The notes beneath the pieces were generated by a model. The model had not been told where the DNA came from and did not search any database. It saw only the letters and a program-made list of their open reading frames with translations. Of a DNA stretch of 64,000 nucleotides, positions 33,113 through 42,517 are shown one piece after another. Source of the DNA: Lachnospiraceae bacterium. GTDB lineage: Bacteria; Bacillota; Clostridia; Lachnospirales; Lachnospiraceae. Position 1 is the stretch's first letter. Every line of letters begins with the position of its first letter. The stretch spans positions 1 through 64,000 of the forward strand of contig JAUNCZ010000009.1 of assembly GCA_030526405.1 (NCBI GenBank). The letters run 5' to 3'. Position numbers and translations under genes: made by a program.

Positions 33113-33141
33113 TTTACTTTTTATTATTTTTGTTATAGAAT
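33113..33141 (+). promoter_or_regulatory. metK promoter
   Basis: TTTACT (33113-33118), 17 bases, TAGAAT (33136-33141). The 120-base leader that follows has a small TCGGA/TCCGA hairpin but no SAM aptamer. Confidence 0.65.
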
Positions 33142-33264
33142 CTAACTTTGGTCCGGAACTTTTGGTTTCGGGATTCGACATGACTATGGAAATCATTCGG
33201 AGTATTCCGATTGAGATATATACTATTTACTTTTTCTGCAATTCAAAAAGGAGATTTTTAAAGC

Positions 33265-34455
33265 ATGGAAAGAAGATTATTCACCTCAGAGTCAGTTACT
33301 GAGGGACATCCGGATAAAATGTGTGACCAGATTTCTGATGCGATTCTGGATGCCTGCATGGAGCAGGACCCAATGAGCCGTGTTGCATGTGAGACTGCAA
33401 CAACAACAGGACTTGTTGTTGTTATGGGTGAGATCACTACAAAAGCTAACCTTGATTACCAGAAGATCGTTCGCGAGACTGTTCGTGAAATCGGATATGA
33501 CCGTGGTAAAAAAGGTTTTGACTGTGATACATGTGCGGTACTGGTAGCTATGGACAAACAGTCCACAGATATCGCTATGGGTGTTGATAAAGCACTGGAG
33601 GCAAAGGAGAAAACCATGTCTGATGCGGAGATCAATGCCATTGGTGCCGGCGATCAGGGTATGATGTTCGGTTTTGCCTGTGATGAGACAGAGACCTACA
33701 TGCCATATCCAATCTATCTGGCTCACAACCTTACAAGAAAGCTGACAGAGGTTCGTAAAAACGGAACACTGCCATACTTAAGAGCAGATGGAAAATCTCA
33801 GGTAACTGTAGAGTATGATGAGAATGACAGACCGGTACGTCTGGATGCAGTTGTTCTTTCCACTCAGCATGGTCCTCAGATCAGCCAGGAGCAGATTCAC
33901 AAGGACATCAAAAAATATGTATTCGATGAGGTTCTTCCTCAGGATATGATCGATGAGAATACAAAATTCTTCATCAATCCAACTGGACGTTTTGTAATTG
34001 GTGGACCAAACGGTGACTCCGGTCTGACAGGAAGAAAGATCATCGTTGACACCTACGGTGGATACGCTCGTCACGGCGGCGGTGCTTTCTCCGGAAAAGA
34101 CTGTACAAAGGTAGACCGTTCCGCAGCTTATGCAGCACGTTACGTTGCAAAGAACCTGGTAGCAGCAGGTCTGGCATCAAAATGTGAGATTCAGCTGTCC
34201 TATGCCATCGGTGTTGCATATCCAACCTCTATCCGTGTAGATACCTTCGGAACAGGAAAACTTTCTGATCTGAAGCTGACAGAGATCGTTCGCGAGAACT
34301 TCGACCTGAGACCGGCAGGAATCATCCGTATGCTGGATCTTCGTCGTCCAATCTACAAACAGACCGCAGCTTACGGACATTTCGGAAGAAATGATCTGGA
34401 TCTGCCATGGGAGAAACTGGACAAGGTTGAGGATCTGAAAAAATACCTGGCTTAA
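33265..34455 (+). CDS. metK: S-adenosylmethionine synthetase
   Basis: Makes SAM from methionine and ATP. 396 residues, full length. Signatures: [24 protein letters not shown] at the N terminus, [16 protein letters not shown] (ATP loop), [21 protein letters not shown] and [28 protein letters not shown] precedes ATG 33265. It has its own promoter, so the SAM riboswitch upstream of the iolD-like gene would reach it only by readthrough. Confidence 0.97.
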   Translation: MERRLFTSESVTEGHPDKMCDQISDAILDACMEQDPMSRVACETATTTGLVVVMGEITTKANLDYQKIVRETVREIGYDRGKKGFDCDTCAVLVAMDKQSTDIAMGVDKALEAKEKTMSDAEINAIGAGDQGMMFGFACDETETYMPYPIYLAHNLTRKLTEVRKNGTLPYLRADGKSQVTVEYDENDRPVRLDAVVLSTQHGPQISQEQIHKDIKKYVFDEVLPQDMIDENTKFFINPTGRFVIGGPNGDSGLTGRKIIVDTYGGYARHGGGAFSGKDCTKVDRSAAYAARYVAKNLVAAGLASKCEIQLSYAIGVAYPTSIRVDTFGTGKLSDLKLTEIVRENFDLRPAGIIRMLDLRRPIYKQTAAYGHFGRNDLDLPWEKLDKVEDLKKYLA

Positions 34456-34582
34456 TTCAGGGAACCATTCAGGATTCAGATGCGCTTTGGCGTATTTGTG
34501 TTCAGACTGACAGGAACTGTCAGACAGCAAAATAGTGATAAAAATCAACAGGGGGCTGTCGCACTAAGCCCCTTCCCAAATC

Positions 34583-34626
34583 GAGAGGTGTCTATTGTAT
34601 TTTACAATGGATGCCTCTCTTTTTTT
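34583..34626 (+). terminator. metK terminator
   Basis: Long stem GAGAGGTGTCTATTGTA / TACAATGGATGCCTCTC (34583-34619) with a 3-base loop, then seven T. A small GGGGC/GCCCC hairpin lies just before (34552-34573). Confidence 0.92.
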
Positions 34627-34629
34627 GTG

Positions 34630-34819
34630 TATGTCAGGGTGGATGACCAGACGCAAGACATACTCATTTGCTGCTCGGTCCGCGCGCCTATAATGCGTCC
34701 TGCGTGCAAAACTCGCCCTTTAGGGGCTCAGACAGTGCACTCCGGACGCAAGCTAGCGCGTTCCCTCCCGACGCAAGCCTCGCAATCGTCTTGCTTTCAT
34801 AGTCATCCACCCTGACATA
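34630..34819. mobile_element. Candidate TA-flanked MITE, 186 bp
   Basis: TGTCAGGGTGGATGAC (34632-34647) and its exact inverse (34802-34817) bound 186 bp; each end is followed by TA, the target duplication of IS630/Tc1-mariner elements. The interior is more GC-rich than the flanks and repeats GACGCAAG three times. No credible protein. An outer inverted pair CAATGGAT/ATCCATTG (34605-34612 / 34820-34827) overlaps the metK terminator. Only one copy here, so mobility is unproven. Confidence 0.55.
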
Positions 34820-35050
34820 ATCCATTGTTTGAAGGCATCCCTGTTTTTCTACATTCACACCTCTTTCGATTTACGCGAGCAACGAGCCAAAGTTCGTGCT
34901 TGCATGAGACCTTGGCGACTGCCGCGATAACTTGAGATACTCGCAAAACGTGTTTCTCATAGTTTTAGAAAAGTTTTACAATTGGAAAAAAACCTCTGTG
35001 CTATAATGGGAGCAGACAAGTATATTATTCAGAAAGGATGAATCTGTAGA
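34820..35050 (+). other. Intergenic region before the two-component genes
   Basis: No gene seen. It contains a GC-rich stretch with imperfect hairpins (ACGCGAGCAACGAGCC...GTTCGTGCTTGC, about 34873-34905). A perfect TATAAT at 35002-35007 is the likely -10 of the histidine kinase gene; no good -35 at the usual distance. Confidence 0.5.
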
Positions 35051-36697
35051 ATGGAGAATAAATCCGTAAAATTAAAAAACCGGGTGGTAGTATCCTTTCT
35101 TGTGCTGACTGTGATTCCTGTGATTCTTACGGCACTGGTGATCGCTGTGACAATCCGTCTGCAAACCGGTAAGATTCGTGAGCAATATGGACTGGAGGCC
35201 AGCTATGAGTCTCTGTATGACAATTCCCGTATGCTTTCAGAGATGGTGGATGATATTTATTCAGAACTGACGGATGAGGTGGAGGCCGGATCGGAAAAGC
35301 TGGAGGATAACGCCTATCTGAATCAGGTGAATGAGCAGATGGTGGAATACCAGGGATTTCTGGTGGTACGAAAGGGAGATTCCATCTATTACAACGGTGG
35401 TACAGATATCAGTGATACAGTACTGAAAAGAAATCTTCCGGAATATGGAAATCCGGCAGGAGAGGATCGTTTTCTTGTGTTTCGTTCAGGAAAGCGCTAT
35501 CTGGTACGGCAGGTGGATTTCCGGTTTGCTGACAGAACGGAGGGGTCCTCATTTCTGATCATTAACATGAATCAGCTGAACCCTATGGTGAAAAGCTGGC
35601 TGGTTTCCGTAGTGTTGCTGATCATTCTTCTTCTGGCTCTTACCAGCTCTGCAGTGAGTATCTGGATCTATCACAGTGTGATCACACCGGTGAACGATCT
35701 GAAGAAGGCGGCCCGGGAGATCAGGGATGGAAATCTGGATTATTCTGTCCGCAGGAGCAAGGTTACAGAGATCGATGATCTGTGTGCAGATTTTGAGGAG
35801 ATGCGCATCCGTCTGAAGGAGTCCGCAGAGGAAAAGATGAAAAGTGATCAGGACAGCAAAGAACTGATCAGCAATATTTCTCATGACCTGAAAACTCCGA
35901 TCACCGCAGTAAAGGGCTACTGTGAGGGTATTATCGATGGTGTGGCGGACACTCCGGAGAAGATGGACCGCTATATTCGGACCATTTATAACAAAACCAT
36001 TGAGATGGACCGACTGATCAATGAGCTGACATTGTATTCCAAGATCAATACAAACAAGATTCCCTATACCTTTACAAAGATTCATATCAGTGAGTATTTT
36101 GCAGACTGTGTGGAGGATCTGAAGCTGGAGCTTCAGGCAAAACAGGTGGAGTTCAGCAGTTTTGATTATCTTACAGAGGATTGTGTGGTGATCGCTGATG
36201 CGGAGCAGCTTTCCAGGGTGATCAACAACATCATCAGCAATGCGGTGAAGTATATGAACAAGTCAAGAAAGCTCATTAATATGCGTCTCCGTGATGTGGG
36301 AGATTTTATCCAGATTGAGATTGAGGATAACGGTAAGGGAATTGCCCAGAAGGATCTGCCCCTTATCTTTGAGCGCTTTTACAGAACAGATGCCTCCAGA
36401 AACTCTGCCCGGGGCGGCAGTGGAATCGGTCTTTCCATTGTGCGGAAGATTGTGGAGGACCATGGAGGTAAGGTCTGGGCAACCAGTAAAGAGGATGTGG
36501 GAACCGTTATGTATGTGGTGCTGAGAAAATATCAGGAGGTAACAATAGATGCAGAACAATCGGAAGATACTGATCATAGAGGACGAGATGGCAATAGCAG
36601 AGCTGGAGAAGGATTATCTGGAACTGTCAGGGTTCGAGGTAGAAATACAAAGCAGAGGCGACCTGGGCCTTCAAAGAGCAAAGGAAGGGGAGTTTGA
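35051..36697 (+). CDS. Sensor histidine kinase (OmpR-type partner)
   Basis: 548 residues. Membrane helix about 12-34, an extracytoplasmic sensor of about 145 residues, second helix about 182-207, HAMP (PVNDLKKAAREIRDGN), then HisKA with the phospho-acceptor His278 in SNISHDLKTPITAVKGY, and an ATPase domain with NNIISNAVKYM, DNGKGI, FERFYRTDASR and GGSGIGLSI. The frame runs 149 bases into the next gene, adding about 50 basic residues (QRRPGPSKSKGRGV) not expected from the family. Partner regulator is the overlapping gene. Signal unknown. Confidence 0.9.
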   Translation: MENKSVKLKNRVVVSFLVLTVIPVILTALVIAVTIRLQTGKIREQYGLEASYESLYDNSRMLSEMVDDIYSELTDEVEAGSEKLEDNAYLNQVNEQMVEYQGFLVVRKGDSIYYNGGTDISDTVLKRNLPEYGNPAGEDRFLVFRSGKRYLVRQVDFRFADRTEGSSFLIINMNQLNPMVKSWLVSVVLLIILLLALTSSAVSIWIYHSVITPVNDLKKAAREIRDGNLDYSVRRSKVTEIDDLCADFEEMRIRLKESAEEKMKSDQDSKELISNISHDLKTPITAVKGYCEGIIDGVADTPEKMDRYIRTIYNKTIEMDRLINELTLYSKINTNKIPYTFTKIHISEYFADCVEDLKLELQAKQVEFSSFDYLTEDCVVIADAEQLSRVINNIISNAVKYMNKSRKLINMRLRDVGDFIQIEIEDNGKGIAQKDLPLIFERFYRTDASRNSARGGSGIGLSIVRKIVEDHGGKVWATSKEDVGTVMYVVLRKYQEVTIDAEQSEDTDHRGRDGNSRAGEGLSGTVRVRGRNTKQRRPGPSKSKGRGV

Positions 36698-37247
36698 TCT
36701 TCTTATCCTGGATCTGATGCTGCCGGAGGTGGATGGCTTTGAAATCTGCCGACAGGTCAGGGAGGTTAAGAATATTCCCATCATCATGGTATCTGCAAAG
36801 AAGGAGGATATTGACAAGATCCACGGTCTGGGACTGGGAGCAGATGACTACATTACCAAGCCCTTCTCCCCCAGCGAGATGGTGGCGAGAGTAAAGGCAC
36901 ATCTGGCCCGTTATGAGCGTCTTGTAAGTTCCCAGGCGGCGAAAAATGATGTGCTGGAGATCCGAGGCATCAAGATTGACAAGACTGCCCGCCGGGTCTG
37001 GATCAATGGAGAGGAGAAGAACTTTACCAACAAGGAGTTTGATCTTCTCACCTTCCTGGCAGAGAATCCGAACCATGTCTATACAAAGGACGAGCTGTTC
37101 CGGGAAATCTGGGATATGGAGTCCATCGGAGATATTGCCACTGTCACCGTTCACATTAAGAAGATTCGTGAAAAGATCGAATATAATACAGCAAAACCCC
37201 AGTATATTGAGACCATCTGGGGTGTGGGCTACCGTTTTAAAGTATAG
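36549..37247 (+). CDS. OmpR/PhoB-family response regulator
   Basis: 232 residues. Receiver domain with acidic pocket Glu11-Asp12, phospho-acceptor Asp55 (LLILDLMLPEVDG) and Lys in ITKPFSP; C-terminal winged-helix domain (NFTNKEFDLLTFLAENPNHVYTKDELFREIW, VTVHIKKIREKI, WGVGYRFKV). AGGAGGTAACAATAG, inside the kinase gene, precedes ATG 36549. It overlaps the kinase gene by 149 bases in another frame. Confidence 0.95.
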   Translation: MQNNRKILIIEDEMAIAELEKDYLELSGFEVEIQSRGDLGLQRAKEGEFDLLILDLMLPEVDGFEICRQVREVKNIPIIMVSAKKEDIDKIHGLGLGADDYITKPFSPSEMVARVKAHLARYERLVSSQAAKNDVLEIRGIKIDKTARRVWINGEEKNFTNKEFDLLTFLAENPNHVYTKDELFREIWDMESIGDIATVTVHIKKIREKIEYNTAKPQYIETIWGVGYRFKV

Positions 37248-37537
37248 GATTACTTATTCTTCATTAATACTGCCTCCCTGTCACAGAAACCCATTTCTGA
37301 GGCAGGGAGGCAGTCACAATATTCCATTGAAATAATGAATGTGATATGTAAAGATAGAATGGGAAGTACCCTGAGCAGAGGCAGAGAAATCTGCAGAGAA
37401 AGGGGAAAATTACACAACAGTAACAATACCAGCGTTGGTTGTGTGAATCACTGTGAAGACAGCAGAGGTTCATAAGCAAGTAACGAAGCGGACTGTCAAA
37501 ATCCGCTTTACAAGGAAAAAAGGAGGAGAATCAGCAT
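37248..37537 (+). other. Intergenic region upstream of lacZ with two hairpins
   Basis: ACTGCCTCCCTG (37269-37280) / CAGGGAGGCAGT (37303-37314) may end the two-component transcript although no T run follows. AAGCGGA (37486-37492) / TCCGCTT (37502-37508) sits just before the lacZ ribosome binding site and could affect its translation. No gene seen; no convincing promoter. Confidence 0.55.
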
Positions 37538-40500
37538 ATGAGAGCATTTGATTATGCAAAGGTAAAGGATCCGGAATATTTCAGAGACGGACGACTGGAT
37601 GCCCATTCCGATCACAAATACTATGCCTCAAGGGGAGAGGCACTGGAGAAGGAGACATCCTTCCGTCATTCACTGAACGGACTCTGGAAATTCCAGTATG
37701 CAAGAAATTATGAAAGTGCAGTTTCTGACTTCTATACAGAGGAATACTCCTGTAAAAACTGGGAAGACATCTATGTGCCGGCACATATCCAGATGGAGGG
37801 ATACGATGCTCCTCAGTATGCAAACGTACAGTACCCATGGGAGGGTCATGAGGAGATCCATCCCGGCCAGATTCCGACACGCTTTAATCCCACCGCAAGC
37901 TATGTGAAGTATTTTCAGGTGCCGGAGAAGATGAAGGGAAAACGTCTTTTTATCTCCTTCCAGGGAGCAGAGAGCGGACTGGCTTTATGGCTGAATGGAC
38001 AGTTTGTGGGATACAGTGAGGATACATTTACACCATCAGAATTCGAGCTTACTCCCTATCTGAAGGAGGGAGAGAACAAGCTGGCGGCGCAGGTGTTCAA
38101 ATGGACAGCCAGCAGCTGGTGCGAGGACCAGGATTTCTTCCGCTTCTCCGGCATTTACCGAGAGGTGTATTTATATACCGTACCGGAGGTACATGTACAG
38201 GATCTCAGAATCCGTACTTTTCTGGAGGAGGACCTTGCTTCAGCGGAGGTGGAGCTGGTGACCAAAACCCAGGGAAAAGGCTTTATGAGTGTTGTACTCT
38301 CAAAGGAGGGGGCTGTTCTCTTTGAGACCAAGACAGCGGTGGAAGGTGAGAATACCTGCTGCTGGAAGGTGGATGCTCCAAAACTCTGGAGTGCAGAGGA
38401 CCCTCAGTTATATGATCTGGAGATATCAGTGTACGATGAGGCAGGTCAGCTGCAGGAGATCATTCCCCAGAGAGTGGGCTTCCGTCGCTTTGAGATGAAG
38501 GATGGAATCATGACTCTCAACGGAAAACGCATCGTATTCAAGGGTGTGAACAGACATGAGTTCAGCTCCATTACAGGAAGATGCGTATCCCATGAGGAGC
38601 TGGTAAAGGATCTTCTCACCATGAAGAGAAACAATATCAATGCCATCCGTACCTGCCATTATCCCAATGTTTCCGAAATCTATGGGCTTTGTGATGAGCT
38701 GGGTCTGTACATGATCGACGAGACCAATATGGAGACCCACGGTTCCTGGGATGTGGCTGAGTTCACTAAGGATTTCACAGATACAGTGCCTCACAACAAG
38801 ATGGAGTGGCTGAACATGCTTCTTGATCGCGCCAATTCCATGTACCAGAGAGACAAAAACCATCCGGCAATCCTGATCTGGTCCGTTGGAAATGAATCCT
38901 TCGGCGGAAAGGTTATCTATGAGATGTCCCAGCAGTTCAGAAGAGAGGATCCAACAAGACTGGTGCATTATGAGGGACTGTTCCATGACCGCAGCTACAA
39001 TGATACCAGCGACATGGAGAGCCAGATGTACCCATCTGTGGAGGCCATCAAAAACTTCCTGAAAAATGATGACAGCAAGCCATTTATCTGCTGTGAGTAC
39101 ACCCATGCCATGGGCAACTCCTGCGGAGGTATGCACCTGTATACCGACCTGACAGATACAGAGCCGAAATATCAGGGAGGATTTATCTGGGACTACATCG
39201 ACCAGTCCATCTACAAAAAAGACCGTTACGGAAAAGAATTCCAGGCCTACGGCGGTGACTTTGGCGAGCGTCCTACCGACTACAACTTCAGCGGAAACGG
39301 TATCGTTTACGGCGGAGACAGAGAAGTATCACCGAAGATGCAGGAGGTAAAATTCAACTACCAGAATATCACTGCCAAGGTAACAGAGGATAGTGTGACA
39401 GTCATCAACAAGAATCTGTTTATCAATACAGATCGTTATATTGCAAAAGCAACCCTGAAGAAGGATGGAAAAGTCCTGGCAGAGGTGCCAATGCAGACAG
39501 CAGTGGCTCCGTTAAGTGAGGCTGTATACAGTCTTCCATTTGGAAAACAGGACAGACCGGGAGAGTATACAGTTACCGTTTCCTTCCATCTGAAGGAGAA
39601 CACAGCCTGGGCCAATGCAGGTCATGAGGTGGCATTTGGCGAGTATGTATACAATGTGGAGGCATGCCGGCCTGTATGTACTGAGACCGTGGAGGTGATC
39701 CGCAGCACCCACAACATCGGAATCAGGGGAGCGCATTTTGAGGTGCTGTTCTCCACCTTAAATGGAGGACTGGTTTCCTACAAATATGCAGGCCGGGAGA
39801 TGATCGAGGCCATTCCGAAGCCAAACTTCTGGAGAGCACCTACGGACAATGACTGCGGAAGTCTGATGCAGATGCGTTATGCCCAGTGGAAGATTGCCAG
39901 CATGTACCTGAATCACAAGGATTACAGACAGGGGGTATATCCTGCAGGAAACCAGCCTGTTCTGGAGCAGAAGGAGAACTCTGCTGTGGTAAGCTACACC
40001 TACGTGCTGCCAACCACCCCAATGACAGAGTGCACCATTTCCTATGAGGTATTCGGCGACGGAGCTGTTAAAACTACTCTGGTGTACGATCCTGTGAAGG
40101 AGCTGGGAGATATGCCGGAATTCGGTGTAATGTTCAAGTTAAATGCCGACTACAACCAGCTTGAGTGGTATGGTCTTGGAGAGGCTGAAACCTACGCAGA
40201 CCGCAAGCGTGGTGCTAAGCTGGGTATCTACAGAAATCTTGTGGAGGACAATATGGCTCGCTATATGGTGCCCCAGGAGTGCGGAGCCAAGGAAGAGGTG
40301 CGCTGGGCTAAAGTGACAGACCGCAAGGGTCGTGGCATGATGTTTGCCATGACAGAGGAGAACGGACCAATGATGTTCTCTGCCCTTCCCTACACCCCTC
40401 ACGAGATGGAGAACGCAATGCATCCATACGAGCTGCCCCAGGTACACTACACCGTGGTACGCTGTGCAAAGGCACAGATGGGTATCGGAGGAGATGACAG

Positions 40501-40582
40501 CTGGGGTGCAAGAACCCTGGATGAGTTCCTGCTGAATGCAGAGGGTAAGATGGAGTTCAGTTTTGTATTCAAGGGATTGTGA
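37538..40582 (+). CDS. lacZ: Beta-galactosidase, GH2 family
   Basis: 1014 residues, the usual size of five-domain LacZ enzymes that hydrolyse lactose and other beta-galactosides. The N-terminal jelly-roll (SLNGLWKFQYA, GAESGLALWLNGQFVGYSED, FFRFSGIYREV), immunoglobulin-like domain and TIM barrel are followed by a C-terminal Bgal_small_N domain (FWRAPTDNDCG). Acid/base Glu453 lies in WSVGNESFGG and nucleophile Glu520 in CCEYTHAMGNS. No signal peptide, so cytosolic. AAAGGAGGAGAATCAGCAT precedes ATG 37538. No transporter adjoins; the two-component pair just upstream may regulate it. Confidence 0.95.
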   Translation: MRAFDYAKVKDPEYFRDGRLDAHSDHKYYASRGEALEKETSFRHSLNGLWKFQYARNYESAVSDFYTEEYSCKNWEDIYVPAHIQMEGYDAPQYANVQYPWEGHEEIHPGQIPTRFNPTASYVKYFQVPEKMKGKRLFISFQGAESGLALWLNGQFVGYSEDTFTPSEFELTPYLKEGENKLAAQVFKWTASSWCEDQDFFRFSGIYREVYLYTVPEVHVQDLRIRTFLEEDLASAEVELVTKTQGKGFMSVVLSKEGAVLFETKTAVEGENTCCWKVDAPKLWSAEDPQLYDLEISVYDEAGQLQEIIPQRVGFRRFEMKDGIMTLNGKRIVFKGVNRHEFSSITGRCVSHEELVKDLLTMKRNNINAIRTCHYPNVSEIYGLCDELGLYMIDETNMETHGSWDVAEFTKDFTDTVPHNKMEWLNMLLDRANSMYQRDKNHPAILIWSVGNESFGGKVIYEMSQQFRREDPTRLVHYEGLFHDRSYNDTSDMESQMYPSVEAIKNFLKNDDSKPFICCEYTHAMGNSCGGMHLYTDLTDTEPKYQGGFIWDYIDQSIYKKDRYGKEFQAYGGDFGERPTDYNFSGNGIVYGGDREVSPKMQEVKFNYQNITAKVTEDSVTVINKNLFINTDRYIAKATLKKDGKVLAEVPMQTAVAPLSEAVYSLPFGKQDRPGEYTVTVSFHLKENTAWANAGHEVAFGEYVYNVEACRPVCTETVEVIRSTHNIGIRGAHFEVLFSTLNGGLVSYKYAGREMIEAIPKPNFWRAPTDNDCGSLMQMRYAQWKIASMYLNHKDYRQGVYPAGNQPVLEQKENSAVVSYTYVLPTTPMTECTISYEVFGDGAVKTTLVYDPVKELGDMPEFGVMFKLNADYNQLEWYGLGEAETYADRKRGAKLGIYRNLVEDNMARYMVPQECGAKEEVRWAKVTDRKGRGMMFAMTEENGPMMFSALPYTPHEMENAMHPYELPQVHYTVVRCAKAQMGIGGDDSWGARTLDEFLLNAEGKMEFSFVFKGL

Positions 40583-40646
40583 TTCATTCGCTGATTCTGT
40601 ATGCTGTTCGGAGGAATACCTCTGGTTTCGAATCTGAACCAGGTAA

Positions 40647-40695
40647 AAAGGTGCTGCTGCACTGCTGTTTTCAGCAGTGCGGAGCACCTTTTTTT
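40647..40695 (+). terminator. lacZ terminator
   Basis: AAAGGTGCT (40647-40655) / AGCACCTTT (40683-40691) around a second stem ACTGCTG/CAGCAGT, then a T run. Confidence 0.93.
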
Positions 40696-40720
40696 GAAAA
40701 AATAGAGGGAGGAGAGTAGT

Positions 40721-42517
40721 TTGAAAAGGGTGAACAGATGGGTGAATCGATCCTTTGGACGCCGCATTGCAGCATTTTTTATTCCAATCACCATTGTTTT
40801 GATCATCACCATTGCAGGCATCAGCAGTCAGTTGTATTACAGATCTCTGATGAACAGCAGTCAGAAAAATATAAAGGGAATTGTAAAGCAGGGCAGTTAT
40901 ATTATTGATCTGTACTTTCAGGATGTAAAAACTACAGCGGTTTTATTGTCCTGCAGTGAGGAGATTTTGTACATGCTGAATCAATATGATTCCATGAGTA
41001 AAATAGAGTGGCTGTATGGACAAGAAGAAGTGGACAAGGTTCTGAGAAATACCAGTCTTATGCGTGACTATATTCAAGACTGCATCATTGTCGGCTATAA
41101 TGGATACCAGACTAATATGCCAGATCATTCTGCAATTAAAAATGGATACAACATTATGCAGGAGGATTGGATGGCACCGATTCTGGAGGAAAAACGTGGA
41201 TTTGTCTATACTGCAGCCCACGAGGCAAATTATTATTATGGAATCGGTGCTACAGATAAACAGGTACTTTCTGTGGTGTTGCCGGTGGTACAGTACGGAA
41301 AGAATCTGGGATATATCATTATCAATCTTGATTTTCATAAGATGCAGGAGATTGTCAATGCAGGAAATAAAACAGGTAATCTGAATTATCTGGTTACTGA
41401 TCAGGCGGGGCAGATCATTTTTTCAGACAACAACAAATCGGAACGACTCAGTATTTCCCAGGAGGACATCAGAAATATGACAGATGAGGAAGCATTTTTC
41501 CTTACAGTGGATGGAAGAGAATTGTTCTGTGTTCATGAAGCCAGCAGTACCACAAAATGGGAATTTATCGGTTTTATTGAGAAAAAAGAGATTATCCGTC
41601 CCATGATGCAGTTTCGGAATATCCTGATTTTCATCATTTTCCCGGTTTTTATTCTGGTGACGGTGATTTCCTCCATCATGATTACACGTCGAGTGAAAAA
41701 ACCGCTGGAGGAACTGGTGGAACAGCTGGATCAGATTGATGTTGACCATCCAAAATCTTTCTCAGTAACGAACAGTGTGGGTGAGATGGAATATCTGGCA
41801 GGAAAGATTACAGATATGAGCCAGAAAATCATTCGTCTTGTGGAGGATATGTATAAAACAGAACTGAAATACAGGGATGCTCAGATGGAGGTGCTGCTAA
41901 GTCAGATTAATCCACATTTTCTGTATAACACGTTGCAGCTGATTAAGACAGAGTCTGCAAAGGGAGACTCCCGATCGGTCAGCGAGACTGTTAATTGCCT
42001 CAGTGGTTTTCTGCGTTATACCATCAATAACAGAGAGACTTATGTGCCTGTTTCAAAGGAACTGGAGCATATCCGGATTTACATGGAAATCTATAAAAAA
42101 AGATTTCCGGGAAAGTTTTCACTGGAGGTTGAGCAGGATCAGAACATGGATAAGATCCTTATTCCCAAATTTATACTTCAGCCTGTGGTGGAAAATGCAA
42201 TTAAACATGGTTTGAGAAATACAGAACAGGCTGTGATCAGGGTTACTGTGAAAAATGAACGGGATCTGCTGATTCAGATCAGAGACAATGGAATTGGTAT
42301 GGAAAAATCGGAATGTGATCGTTTGTTTCAAAAACTTCACAGTCAGAAGCAAACAGGGGATCATGTGGGCCTTTTTAATATTCAGGAACGACTGGAAATG
42401 GAGGGCGGCGAAGAATATGGAATTGTTAAAATAGAAAGCAGTCCAGGTGAAGGTTTTGCTGTGACACTGAAAGTAAAGAAGGAAAATGAAGATGTACAAG
42501 ATTCTGTTTTTGGATGA
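40721..42517 (+). CDS. YesM-type sensor histidine kinase
   Basis: 598 residues, start TTG 40721 with GGGAGGAGAG seven bases before. Membrane helix about 17-39, large extracellular sensor (about 40-290) of dCache type, second helix about 296-320, HAMP, then a His_kinase domain with His399 in QINPHFLYNTLQLIK and ATPase box with VVENAIKHGLRN and IRDNGIGM. YesM kinases pair with AraC-type YesN regulators and sense extracellular sugars directly or via a binding protein. It overlaps its regulator by about 26 bases and is followed by a sugar ABC system. Confidence 0.93.
   Translation: MKRVNRWVNRSFGRRIAAFFIPITIVLIITIAGISSQLYYRSLMNSSQKNIKGIVKQGSYIIDLYFQDVKTTAVLLSCSEEILYMLNQYDSMSKIEWLYGQEEVDKVLRNTSLMRDYIQDCIIVGYNGYQTNMPDHSAIKNGYNIMQEDWMAPILEEKRGFVYTAAHEANYYYGIGATDKQVLSVVLPVVQYGKNLGYIIINLDFHKMQEIVNAGNKTGNLNYLVTDQAGQIIFSDNNKSERLSISQEDIRNMTDEEAFFLTVDGRELFCVHEASSTTKWEFIGFIEKKEIIRPMMQFRNILIFIIFPVFILVTVISSIMITRRVKKPLEELVEQLDQIDVDHPKSFSVTNSVGEMEYLAGKITDMSQKIIRLVEDMYKTELKYRDAQMEVLLSQINPHFLYNTLQLIKTESAKGDSRSVSETVNCLSGFLRYTINNRETYVPVSKELEHIRIYMEIYKKRFPGKFSLEVEQDQNMDKILIPKFILQPVVENAIKHGLRNTEQAVIRVTVKNERDLLIQIRDNGIGMEKSECDRLFQKLHSQKQTGDHVGLFNIQERLEMEGGEEYGIVKIESSPGEGFAVTLKVKKENEDVQDSVFG

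Noticed and set aside
33142-33264. SAM riboswitch in the metK leader
   Set aside because: None of the GGCAACC or AAGGTGCCAA core motifs are there; the only aptamer is upstream of the iolD-like gene.
34480-34815. 111-residue ORF after metK
   Set aside because: Spans the metK terminator and an inverted-repeat element; Cys/Pro/Arg-rich with no domain and no RBS.
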